64,000 bases of DNA. Source: Daldinia sp. FL1419 (taxonomy: Eukaryota > Ascomycota > Sordariomycetes > Xylariales > Hypoxylaceae). Shown here in pieces: positions 10,286-21,254 of the stretch. How positions within the stretch are numbered: position 1 is the stretch's first letter; each line of letters begins with the position of its first letter. The notes under the pieces were generated by a model, which was not told where the DNA came from, searched no databases, and worked only from the letters and a program-made list of their open reading frames with translations. The DNA is taken from contig MU623362.1 of the NCBI GenBank assembly GCA_025201765.1, positions 1 through 64,000 on the forward strand, read 5' to 3'. The translations under genes were made by a program, and so were the position numbers.

Positions 10286-11570
10286 TCACTTCGCCTCCCC
10301 TTGTCCTCTCCCCCTTCCACCTCCGCCTCTACGTCCACCTCTCCCACCTCTTCCAGCTCCCCCGCCCCCTCTACCCTTCCCCATCGGCGCCTTCGCAACA
10401 ATATCAGGTGGTAGATCCGCCACCTTCTCCCCGTCGCGCCACAAGACGCCTACGCCCTGTCTGCGACCCCTTACCTCCTTGACGTACTTCAACGGGAAAA
10501 CACCGTCCTCGTCCCCCTCCGTCAGCACGACGCCGTTTGCGCTAATCCACCACTTGATCCCGCTCTCTTCTCTCAAGCACTTCTCCACGTCCGCGAACAC
10601 GAGCAGCTCCGCATCCGACCTCATGCCGCTGACCACCTCGCTAGTACCAGCCTTGTCGTCTTCAGGCAGCAGTCCCGTCCCGAAGTGCACGTGCTGCCGG
10701 CTCATACGCTTCAGGCCTCCGGACGCTACTATCGCGGGCCAGAACGCAAAGTAGGTGCCGTGGACGACGATCGGCGGTATGTTAGCGGCTTCCAGGGTCA
10801 CCGGGGTATGTATGGCGTCGGCCGCCAGGGCGATGCTGTGGCCTTGGTTGGCGCGGATCAGCCACGCGGTCGGGTCTGCTGGAGCGCTTTCCAGGCCAAC
10901 AGACGGATCCTTGGGTTTCATGGCAAACCGCTGCTTCGCGTTGTCCGCGACTGAGGAACGAATCTCGTCAAAGGACGGGTTGAGTGAGCGGATGCGCGGC
11001 CATTGAAGCTGTACGTGCGTTAGTCGATTGATGAATAGACTATTCAGGGTGGCCCATCTCTTAGACCCCTTTTCGTGCATCATCCAATATAGGGGTATTG
11101 TACTTCGTAGGCATGTAGGTACCTAACTAAGAAAAAGGAGTAAAACTCACCACCTTATCCAAGGGCGCATACCCCTCGTCGTCGAGCTTAATCCCCGCAT
11201 TCTCAGCTTGGTGTCGAAGAAGGGAGGAAAGCGCCTTCGAGATTAACATCTCGCGATCCTGGCCCTTTCCACCACCACCACCACCACCACCACCTCTTCC
11301 GCCACCACGGCGATCTCGTCCCCCCCTACCTTTACCTCTAAGCGCCATGCCCTCCATCCTCTCGGCGGCTTCTATGAGCTCGTCGTCTGCCATTTCTAAC
11401 CAGCGCCTTCCTTGGCTTTTTCCGTAGTCGTTGTTTCTAGAATGGAAGCTGCGCGCTGCCGGCAACGATGGTATAAGCCGAGTTTTAGGATTGCGCAACG
11501 CCAGGAAGTGGTAGGAGGGTAGTCGCTTAACCGAGCACAGAGCCAGAGTTCTAGGCGCAATAGCGCGCAT
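10286..11570 (-). CDS. TPT1: tRNA 2'-phosphotransferase
   Basis: Exons 11570-11151 and 11008-10286 (minus strand) give 380 aa. The 142-nt intron starts GTGAGT, has GACTAAC as branch site and ends TACAG, phase 0. Tpt1 removes the 2'-phosphate left at the splice junction by fungal tRNA ligase, transferring it to NAD+ to form ADP-ribose 1'',2''-cyclic phosphate. Family landmarks are in order: SKALSSLLRH (R119, H120), DDEGYAPLDKV, WLIRANQGHS (R192), VVHGTYFAFW and GGLKRMSRQHVHFG (R244), which supply the Arg-His-Arg-Arg active site. Oddities: residues 1-57 are Arg-rich without acidic residues and look like a mitochondrial leader; residues 79-105 are a Gly/Arg tract; and the last 30 residues are an RGG-type tail. 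A second in-frame Met at residue 60 (11393) would give the cytosolic/nuclear form. Confidence 0.92.
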
Positions 11571-13028
11571 GAAGCGATTAATTTGGCGGAATGGGCAATC
11601 GAGTTAGCCGTCAAAAGGAAAAACCCAGATGTTTCTTGTAAAACTCCTTCTTTATACCTGGAAATTCTCAGGATAGGTAGGTTAGGTACTTAGGTAGGTA
11701 GGAATCGACTTGGCCGTTGTGGTTGCTTGCTAGGTAATTTCCAAGAAGTACTAGAAAGTACCTTTGCCTAGGAATTTCTAGCGCGACAAGCTCTGGACCT
11801 AGGAAATATATTGTGAGCACCGCATATAAGACCAGATCAAGTCTTGAAAAGCACATACATACCGTATTCTAGTTTTCATAACCTCTACCCTATGGAATGC
11901 TGTTTCGATGACCTGTTCTTCAACTTATTTTCGACCTACAATCAAGTCTTGACTTTTTAAGCTCGCTTTTTATATAAAAACATAGTGATACTTAGGTCTG
12001 TTAAAAAGTACCCAGTGAGTTACGTCGCTAAGCTTTGCTAGTTACCAACTTCAAAACCTTAAATCTTTAGGTCAGGCGGTAGATCCACCCTTCGGCCTGA
12101 GTCAGTCCGCAGCATAGATTTTCAAGAACGTCAATGCCAATATGTACTAGGTTAGGTACTAACACTGACTTTTATTTTTAATATTTACCCGGGTCCAACT
12201 TGCAACTCGTCAAATCTGGAATAACTAGCGTATTTAACGCCCTTGCTTAAAAGAGTAACCGTTAGGTTAGTCCTTCTGGGTAACAATGTTCATTAAAGAT
12301 GGTATCGAATCCGCCCGCCCTCCCCCTTTTTAATATTAATAAACGAATCCGTACGAATACAGCATCAAAGACAAGCACGCGCAATCCGTACAGCGAAGAA
12401 CTATTAAGTTGGAATAAACTTTTATGTGCTCATCGCAAAAAACTAGGTATTCATACATTATTCGCCCTTGTCTGGCGACCTTATTTACATAGTACATCGG
12501 TATTCGGTATACCGCCCCGGCTCGCCTCCCGAGCACCTATAATGGTATAAAGGCTCCTTTTCTGTCCACAAGTCCGGCCCCGTCCGGCAACCCAGCCTCC
12601 CACACAAAGGACTATTGGAGCAGTTGCTCAAAGTGTAGTATAGTTGGTTGTTTTCCCTCTTCGCTGTGAAATTGCGACCCGAAAAAGAGCCCCCTAGGCC
12701 ACTCCGCTAATCCGTGTGCCTATGTTACTCCACGACCCCTTTTGGCGTCTTGTTCCCCGGAATGTTGATTGATATACACGGAATAACACTTGCCGTTGCT
12801 CGTCTTGGCAACGACAGCTAAAAAATTCGTAAAGTTTTCGCAGAGGCGGGGGGTATTATACGAAAAAAAAACAAAAACAAAAACAAAGAGAAAATACCGT
12901 AGAGGTAAAATAAAACAAAATAAAGAAACCATCTGGCTATGCAGAATTCATGCATGTAGGGAAATTTGCCTTTGCCCGGATGACTGTCTATTGTTACATC
13001 GTCATGAGCGTATCAAGTCGTTACGGCA
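11571..13028. other. Intergenic region
   Basis: No supported gene. TAGG/GGTA words cluster at 11670-11705. A purine-rich AAAAAC/AAAAACAAAG stretch occurs at 12866-12890. Short ORFs here (for example 12299-12550) have no recognisable features. Confidence 0.5.
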
Positions 13029-16000
13029 TTATCGGTAACCTCCCGTCGCGGGGGAGCTCGTGGCAATCATGCTTCCACGGTTTGTTCGTTTGTCCATACT
13101 TCCGGATCGAGCAATGGAAAATTGCCGTTGCGGCCGGTCCTCGACCGATTTTTCTACGACGCTATACGTCTCACGATCCGGTGTTGACCGGTCGAAATAT
13201 CGGCGAGCTGTACTAGCAAAGCCTGATGCCGACCCGGGAATTACCAATCGGCTGCTGAGCGCAGATGCCAGCCGTCTTCTGGGCAGAGCCGAAGACGCTA
13301 GAGGCTCGGGCTCTTTCGGAGGTGCTGGCAAATGCGATGCGTATTCGCGCGTCCCGGACCTTAACCCGTGGACTTCGGTGATGGCGCGGGACGGTGCGCG
13401 GAATCGGCCCTCCTCCTCATCGCGTTCTATTGTCCCCCGGCGGGCTCGGGTTATCGTAGGCTTTCGATCCGATAAGTCCTCGGGCTCTTCCGTAGTGGCA
13501 CGCCGCGTTCTAAGTAATGATGACTGTGATGACCTGCGCCCTTCGTCCGGTTCCTCTGACCCGGCCCGCCGACTGCGGGATATCAATAACGAAGTCTTCC
13601 GGCCAGCCCCGTTTGGCGTACCCTCGGTTGGGGTTGCAGGTGTCGTTGAACTAAACCGCGGAGTCGGCAGTGCAGTAGATAGAAATGTGCTATTCCGTCT
13701 TTCCTCCATATTTCTCCTCTCTTCGAAGCGGGGCACCGTTCTCGGGCTGGTGTTAGCCGAAATACTGCGATCTGCGATACTTTGCCGTCTTTGAGCGGAT
13801 ATCCCTTGAAATTTTGTTATGGTAGGACTCGCTAGCAGAGGATTCTCCAGAGTAGGTGGGGCAACTTGTTGCTGCGGCTGTTGTTGCTGCTGCGGCTTCA
13901 TCTGCGCTGCTCCTTCACTCAGCGCCAGACATAATTCGGTAAGACTACGGCAGATACTATCTGCTTTTCGTCTCAGTTGGCGATCTGTAATAGTGGTTCC
14001 ACTGCCAATACTACTTGCGCCGCTAGAAATGGGTCCTGGTTGACCGGCTGTACCCATCATTATTGATAAAGCTAAGGCGTCATTAGCTGCTGTCTCAAGA
14101 GCTTCAAAAACTTCGGCACTGAGAAAGTCCTTGGATTTGGTTAGTGCCGAGTGTAGTAACGGATGCCCTTCTTTCTGTGCAATGCTTGTGTCGGATACTT
14201 GTGCGACGTTCCCGGAGCCGCGCTTGGGAGAAGTGGATAAGGTGGTTGCATTAGTGTGGGCAGTTGGGGGTCGATCGTCGGACGCCCGTGAGATAGCAGC
14301 ACCCGAAGTTGGAGGCAGCTTGCCAGTCAGTTCAAGACGGTGGATGCGAGACTTGAGGTCATCGAGTTCATCCCATACTGTAGAAGGAGCGGCCGTTGAA
14401 GCTGTCGAATTAGTCCCCTCAACCCCGTGGCTTGCATCGTCTAATTGGGTATCCTGTTTTTGGGACTCTGGTTTCGGCACTAGCGGCGAGGAGTTATATG
14501 TGCGAGGGTGGCTGTAGTTGACGTTGGACTGTTTGAGAGAGGTTATACGAGACGGGTGAGTGCCATTATCGACGGACGCTTGTCTTTTTCGGCTATAAGC
14601 AGATCCTTGGTCCGAAGGCACGTCTTGGAAAGCTAAAGATCGAGGTGTTAGGGGGGAACCTCGAAGTGCACTGCCGCCTCTAGGTTTTGTCTCTTCGGAT
14701 TGTTTATCCCTAGGTACTCCTTTAAACGTTAGAGTGCGCGCGATTTTATCACCTGATTGATCATCGCCAAAACCTCGAGACCGTGATGTCTCTTGATCAG
14801 ACAGGCGTCGCGCCATTTGAGGAGGAGACGCGGGATGGAATGACGTTGAGATGCCTATGGAAAGAGGTCGTCGGCTACTTCGTGCGACCCGGGACTATAG
14901 GTGACGTTAGCTTTAGGTTCAAATGGACGATCGAAATCTAAGGCTAATAACATCAGGTGTAGAGGGAATATTGGTTCCTATAGGCCGGGTGGATAGTCTA
15001 CTAAAACTTTTGAGGGGTGCGCCATGGTCGCGAAGGCGCGTTGACACAGATGCATTTTCTGAAACAATTTAAGCAGCAAAGAAACAGTAGAACTTACCAG
15101 GGCACCTTGATTGTCTCCATAGTTCCCGTTGGTCTCTGCGCCGCGGCGAGACGGGTCCTCGCGTGCGATCTTGAGAAATAGATCGCCACTGTCGTCGCCA
15201 TCTGGGCGATCTCCTGCAGAGTCAGGTGGTGTTATCTGGGACGCATCATCGAAACGTCTCCCTTCTAGCGCTCGCAATGTCCTATCGCGGTGATTTGAGT
15301 TTCCGGAATCCTCGTTTCCTTCATACCCGCGCATTGAACGGATATTCATGTCTAGGACAAGACTCCTCCGTTCGCCAGAGGATCGGAATGATCGAATAGG
15401 TGGGATTGACGTCGTACCGCCTGAACTGGTAGGATTTACAGGTGGTTTGTAAGATACAGGTGGTCGTCTTACCACAGAGTTTCTTCTATCATCGATCGCA
15501 GTTCTCTGGATGGTTTTTGGCAATAGGAGTTCCCGTTGCCCGTGCGCGCCCTCTTTACTTGTTTCTTCTTCTATCGGTGGACTTTGGATTTCGTCCGATG
15601 CATGCATTCGATGCCCGAGCGAAGTTCCGTTTATTGAACCGCCTGAAAAAGGCGCGCGTCTATGTCGCGATTGTACAATAACAACTGAATCCGCCGAATC
15701 TGTGGGCGACTTCGCGCTAATTGTATTGCGTGTGCGCTTGTTAGTAGGAGTGGCAGTTGAGTCTAGAGAAGCAGAGCGCTTTGCATTGATAGATAATGTA
15801 GATGTGGCGGTCGATTGGGCGGCGGGGGTCTGGAACGTGGATGCCCGAGACCTAGAGGGACTTAAATTTTCTACAGGCAATTGTTCGGGTGAGACAGGTC
15901 TGGTATTGTTACTATTGTTACTGTTGTTGTGCTGCTGATGCGCTGTCTGCGGGGGTATTTCCTGCGCCGTGTCTGGTTGTGTTCCGGTGTATTGATCGGG

Positions 16001-16463
16001 ATCGGGCGAGACAGGCGAAGGAGGAATGTGGTGAGATTGTAATAGCGAAGGTATGGTAATGTGTTCTTTCTTTAGATCGGCGAAACGAAAAGTAGGTAAT
16101 TTCGAAGAACTATTATTCTGTCGGTGCACGTGTAAATTGGTGTGTTTAGAGGGCGTAGGTGGTGCCGCAATGGGTATTGTTGATGTTGTTGTGGTAGCGG
16201 AATTGGTCGCGGTTGCGGTTGTGGTTGCGGTCGTGGTTATGGTAGGAGATAAAAGGGAGGGTGCGGATGGGTCCGTTGTTGCTGTAACTGGGAGCGCATA
16301 AATTATTAGCGGTGGTCGTTTCCTTACAGAGGCTGCAGGTGCTGCAACGCAAGTGCTGCGCGCGCTGCACAAAAAAAATATTACTACCATTGCGATTGCC
16401 GCTAACGAAACGCGGAGAAGGATTAGAAGCAGCATTTGCAATATTTGCCTCTCCCGAATCCAT
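13029..16463 (-). CDS. Conserved disordered fungal protein (about 1061 aa), three exons
   Basis: Two long minus-strand frames are joined into one gene with exons 16463-16328, 16281-15098 and 14894-13029. Intron 1 (46 nt) has GTAAGG, GCTAATAA and TTACAG. Intron 2 (203 nt) has GTAAGT, GCTAAC and CTATAG, phase 0 on both sides. Joining removes a false membrane-like N-terminus in the reading without intron 1 and links GDNQGAL to SRVARSSRRPLS, followed by SPPQMARRLSDQE. The protein is mostly Ser/Thr/Pro/Arg-rich. The most ordered parts are LPTFRFADLKKEHITIPSLL near residue 120, HRDRTLRALEGRRF with ITPPDSAG near 385-405, and TVWDELDDLKSRIHRLELTG, a short coiled coil near residue 590. I recall similar proteins only in filamentous ascomycetes, with no defined biochemical role. 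A poly-Gln stretch follows near residue 750. Function unknown. Confidence 0.75.
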
Positions 16464-18176
16464 TTTTGATCCAATTTCTCTTGCCTAAGTATTTAACACA
16501 ACTTTTCAACCCTTAACAACCGATGCTGCTACTTGGTAAAAGCAGGGTCAGCGATGCGCTACCTAAGTTTAAACTTCAAACTTGCAAGGGCTTCGAACAA
16601 CGGCGGTTTTTTGCATAAATAACAAAACGATGAGCTCCATGGATTACGTCGAGGGTCGCTGTCCACCTCGGAAACTGCCTATTGGTGTGATACGCGAGGG
16701 GATCACGACAGAGAAAAGAAAAGAAGAAAAAATAAAATAAGGAAAAACCGTTGTAAATGAGCGACTAGTAATGGAGACGGCCGAGATTTGACTCTGGTGT
16801 CAAAATCTCAGGAGAAATTCATAAGTTGAATCGGGATCCTCGATCGTAATGAGATTTGGCCAGGGCAGGGAGAGGAGCAGAAAGGTAACAGCCCGAGAGT
16901 GCAGTCCGTGCCGGGGTAATGGTAATGGTAATGGGGACTTGGAAAGAATAAGGATAGTACGAATATGACCCATCGGGAAGTTGACCCCATTAACTAGACT
17001 ATGTAATAACGTACTTTACCTACGTTCCTCTCGTTGGTCCTTTGATCAACTTTTTCCTTCGATCTCGCTTCTCCTCTCCTTTCCTTACTCGGGCTAGGGC
17101 GTACAGCTAGACTGGTGCAGAAGACGTGTACCAAGAGAGTCAACTCGCAAATATTCGGGAGTCGGAAGTCAACTACAATACTGGTCTTGCTTGTCAGTAA
17201 ATCCAAAATCGCTAACAACCCGATAAGTAGGATAGGATATGGGACATCACGCATGGCAACCGAGTGCCACTTAGATGCATGGGTGATCTAGTAGATGAGG
17301 TCCGTGAGTCTGGGTTGGTAATAAAGTACTACGTATTGTATCATCCACATTACAATACGCCCAATATGAATACGTTATTAGTGTTCGGGCCCGTCTGTGC
17401 TGCCCTTGATGATCTCCAACAAAAGGATCTGCAGGGTGTATGTAGAAAACTAATCCCATTCAGGGGCTTCTCTTGATGAAATGCGCTTACATATAGAATA
17501 AGTTAGGTAGATGAGGGGCGACTTGTGCTAAAGCAGTGGATGCTTTTCTTCTTTTTTTCTTTTTTTCCCCCAATTTATCTTAAAGTAAACCATTTCCTCA
17601 TGAGCAATTTATATGTTCTCTTACTTTATTACTATTCAAGTAGAAACAGAGCTAGCGGTGTGCATGGAATGGAATGCCAGATGCCAATCTGGAGCTTGCA
17701 GTATGTAGTTTATACCCGGAATAAAATTCAGCGGGTTCGGCGAAAAAATACCAATTGTTACTCACGGTGGGGGTACAGTAGACCGTGCAGGTTTGCTGCA
17801 ACCAACCAAAAATGTCAATTGCTATCTCGGGAGGAGGCTGGACCACTAAGGTTCAGAGCGCATGCATGGTCTTCTTTTCAAGCTTCTAAGGCTTTGAACT
17901 AACCTCGTCAGGATAGTCTCAGATGGTTTAGACAGGGAAAAGTGCGACAACCTCAGCTATATTATTCTATTATTCTAGTACTATGAAGGTATAATCAGGG
18001 GCAGTTGTTGCCCACAGCGCGATGAGTTTTTCAACATATATTACCTAGTGTAGATAAGGTATATAGTCCCGATTAAGGCGAATTGGAGTCTATTAAAGAA
18101 TTCGCTATTATATGCCAGGCAAAAGAAAGAGGTACCTAGTGTAAATCTTTACGTGTGGAATACAATCAATTACTTA
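16464..18176. other. Intergenic region up to the TIR element
   Basis: The first few hundred bases are the presumed promoter of the disordered-protein gene. A GGTAAT microsatellite (three units) lies near 16914-16936. No convincing ORF; the longest (17525-17902, 125 codons) has no family features. The two bases TA at 18175-18176 form the left target duplication of the next element. Confidence 0.5.
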
Positions 18177-18540
18177 CCATAGCGGCAAGGGGGGTATTAT
18201 TAAAACCGTTATATTTTCAAAACTGTTATGTTTGATAGAATGGTTTTAGGCATCTTAGGCTTTTGATTGGTTGAAATTAAATAAAAATGGAGAAAATAAT
18301 TTTTAGTATAAGGGTCCTATTTAAATTTCTATTATATTTTTTTAAAATTATTTTACATGGTAAAATGGTAATAGATAATATAATAATTTTAATTGATTTT
18401 AACAAAAATTATTTTTATATAATGAAAGTTACCTTTATATAACAAAAATTATTTAAAAATTTTTAAGTTCTTGAAATTTTTTAATTTAATTAATTTAATT
18501 AATTTAATTAATTATTTAATTTAATTAATTTATTTAAATT

Positions 18541-18612
18541 CTTTAATATCTTTAATATCTTTAATATCTTCAATATCTTTAATATTTTTAATATTTTTAA
18601 TATTTTTAATTT
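18541..18612. repeat. 9-bp tandem repeat TTTAATATC inside the TIR element
   Basis: About eight copies of a TTTAATATC/TTTAATATT unit occur in a row. They are preceded at 18484-18530 by TTTAATTAA repeats. Similar TTCAATTTGATCAATT words recur at 19580-19760. Confidence 0.7.
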
Positions 18613-18689
18613 GTTTAAATTCTTTAAGCTTTTTTTGGATATAAATAAGCCCTTAAGAGTTGATTTTTATTTAATTAGATTAAATTTTT

Positions 18690-19030
18690 AAGTATAGTAA
18701 ATAGGAGCTTTAATAGTTTTTACAAGATATACCCTATATTTTAATTAACCTATAATAACCAAAAATTATATAAACTTGAGGATATAAGGTGATTATATCC
18801 TGAAGAATATATTAAAATAATTGGATAAGAGAATTAGTAGAAGTGACTGTTTACTAATAATAATGCGTATAATAAGGTTATAAACCAAAAAAATATATAT
18901 TATTTGTATAAAATTCTATAAAAATAATCTTTAATAAATTATATAGAATTTGAATTAATTAAGTAAGAAAATAACTCTTAAAAGCTTATTTATATTTAAA
19001 AGAATATATATAAATCTTAAAGGAATGGTT
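18690..19030 (-). repeat. Inverted copy of the element's internal module
   Basis: The reverse complement of this stretch aligns with 19280-19545 and 19920-20195. Shared landmarks are CTATTAAAGCTCCTATT, GGATATAATCACCTTATATCCT, TTAATTCTC and ATAACCTTAT, each with scattered C/T and A/G changes. It points opposite to the other two copies. Confidence 0.7.
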
Positions 19031-19114
19031 AACAAAATCTTTTGAAATAACTCCTATTACATATTCCTATTATGTATTCTTACTAAATACTTACATTATA
19101 CCAATTTAATATTA

Positions 19115-19545
19115 AAAAGATTAAACTGGAGTAGTATGATTATATAATAAATCTTACTTTGTAAAGATCTTATTAGCCTCCTTAAAACCAGACCCTCTAA
19201 ATTTCCACAGGTCTTTTAAACAGTAATAGGCCCTCAAAAATTATCTTTCTTATCTAATCAGCTTAAGCTCAACATAATTCTTTAAGAATCCCTTCTATAG
19301 AGCCTTTATATAAATATATATATTCTTTACCCTCTTATAAAATATAACCTTATCGTACACACTATTATTAACAAGCAGTTACTTCTATTAATTCTCCTAT
19401 CTAATCATCTTAATATATTCCTTAAAATATAATCACCTTATATCCTTGAGTTTATATAACCTTTGATTATTATAGATTAATTAAAGTGTAAGGCATATCC
19501 TACAAGAGCTATTAAAGCTCCTATTCAATTTGATCAATTTATTCA
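19115..19545 (+). repeat. Internal module, direct copy 1
   Basis: About 430 bp, from GTAGTATGATTATATAATAA to GAGCTATTAAAGCTCCTATT. It matches 19785-20195 in the same order and orientation, with many transitions. Confidence 0.7.
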
Positions 19546-19784
19546 AGGTTTTTAATATTAATATCTTTAAGCTTTTCAATTTCTTCAAGTTTTTTAAACC
19601 TTTTAATATCTTCAATTTAATTAATTATTTAATTTGATCAAGTTCTTCAAGCTCTTCAATTCAATTAATTTGATTAATTATTCAAATTTTTTAAGTTCTT
19701 CAATTTAATTAATCTAATTAATTATTCAAGCTCTTTAAGATCTTCAATTTGATCAATTTATTTAAAGTTTTTAATATTAAACCA

Positions 19785-20195
19785 GCATAATATGATTATG
19801 TAATTAAAGTTACCTTAATAAAAGACCCTATTAACCTCTATAAAACCAACCCTTCTAAGGTTTCTATAGGCTATTTAAAATATAAATAAACCTTTAAGAA
19901 TTGTTTTTTTATCTGATCAGATTATATTCTTTAGGATAAAATCAAATATTACTTTCATAAAACTTTATACAAATATATATACTTTTTATCCTCCTATTAA
20001 ATATAACCTTATAGGAACACACTACCATTAACAAATAATTACCTCTATTAATTATTCTATTTAATTGTTTTAATACCTTTTTTAGGATATAATTACTTTA
20101 CACCTTCTATTTCATTTAAATTTTTAATTTATTATAGAATAACTAATGTAGGGCATATCTTGCAAAAACTATTAAAACTCCTATTTAATATCTTC
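19785..20195 (+). repeat. Internal module, direct copy 2
   Basis: About 410 bp, from CCAGCATAATATGATTATGT to CTATTAAAACTCCTATTTAA. It is the partner of 19115-19545; the two are separated by a low-complexity TTCAATTTGATCAATT-type region. Confidence 0.7.
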
Positions 20196-21019
20196 AAAAT
20201 CTATAATATCAATATCTTCAAAATCTTTAATTTAATTAATTTATTTAAAATTTTTAATATTTTATATTTTATTTTAATATATAATAATAAAAAAACAATT
20301 GGAAATTAATAATTTCATAAATTATAAATTTATAATAATATTATAATAACTTAATTATAAAAACATAAAACCTTAAAAATTAATTCCTAACCTAAAATCT
20401 TAATCATATGATATGTATACAAAAAAGCCTGGGTTCAAATACCAACCAGGTAAATAAATTTTTAATTTTTCAAATTTTCAAAACCATCCTACTAACCAAA
20501 ACCATTTTACTAATCAAAACTGTTATAAGCTAATAAAATTGTTATAAATTAATAAAACCATTCTTTGTTATCCTTTGTCTTTTTTATATAAAATGATTAT
20601 AGAAAATATAATTGTTCTAATAACACCCCCCTTGCCGCTATGGTAATTATACTTAAATAAATAAGTTTATAACTATACTTAATATATTAACCAGCGACAA
20701 TTCTCGCCTCATATGGTTCAACTTCTAAATGATTGGTTATCCATTCTTTGTTAACAACTAAAAGTTTGGGTCATTACTCTATTCAACTTAAGACATGATA
20801 GGTGTGCCAGGTGTGCCGGACTTGTGCAGTACATGTGGATAGTGACGTTCAATTTTACCTTGGGCTTGCGGAGTCCTGCAAGAAATTGACAGTCGGTTCC
20901 TCGCAAACCTCTCAGACCCCCTGAATTTCTGCACGGTCCAAGACGATTACCCAGAAAAAAAAACTGGCGAACAAATGTCGTTGATATTAAACTGTATTGG
21001 CCGTCAGAAGAGAAAATTG

Positions 21020-21254
21020 ATTGCGCAGTCTTGGCATTCTACCTTAAAAATTCCAACCCTTTCTTATATTGATACTTATTATAAACTATACCAATTATAC
21101 TACCAAAATAAGCGTAAATTATACGAATTTTTTACTGATTAAATTAGGAAAAATTCAATTAAATTCTAGTATTTTTTTGTAATTTTTTTGAGTTGAAGAT
21201 ATTGAAGATATTAAGTGATGTTGAATTTGGGGAGGTATGCCAAGACTGCGCAAT
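21020..21254. mobile_element. MITE-like element with 18-bp perfect TIRs
   Basis: ATTGCGCAGTCTTGGCAT at 21020-21037 is perfectly inverted at 21237-21254. The 235-bp unit has an AT-rich interior and no ORF. No clear target duplication was found: the flanks read AAATTG and TAATTC. It lies 375 bp to the right of the larger TIR element but shares no end sequence with it. Confidence 0.7.

Larger units (their letters stand above)
18177..20643. mobile_element. Degenerate TIR element (2467 bp) flanked by TA
   Basis: The ends are inverted repeats. The left end begins CCATAGCGGCAAGGGGGG; the right end is CCCCCCTTGCCGCTATGG on the + strand. The match continues for about 42 bp with four differences. TA flanks both sides (18175-18176 and 20644-20645), the target duplication of Tc1/mariner-Fot1-type DNA transposons. 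The interior is AT-rich, full of stops and shows no readable transposase, so it is a RIP-mutated or non-autonomous copy. It contains three degenerate copies of one module, one inverted, plus several AT-rich tandem repeats. A tRNA-like word (GGGTTCAAATACC) near 20433 is probably chance. Confidence 0.8.

Noticed and set aside
16146..16474. Membrane-like N-terminus MDQKWIRERQILQMLLLILL of the 14978-16474 frame
   Set aside because: It arises from reading through intron 1 in the wrong frame. The start at 16463 with the 46-nt intron gives a coherent protein.
20425..20455. tRNA B-box-like word GGGTTCAAATACC in the TIR element
   Set aside because: No A box, no cloverleaf and only three pairable T-stem bases. 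A SINE origin cannot be supported.
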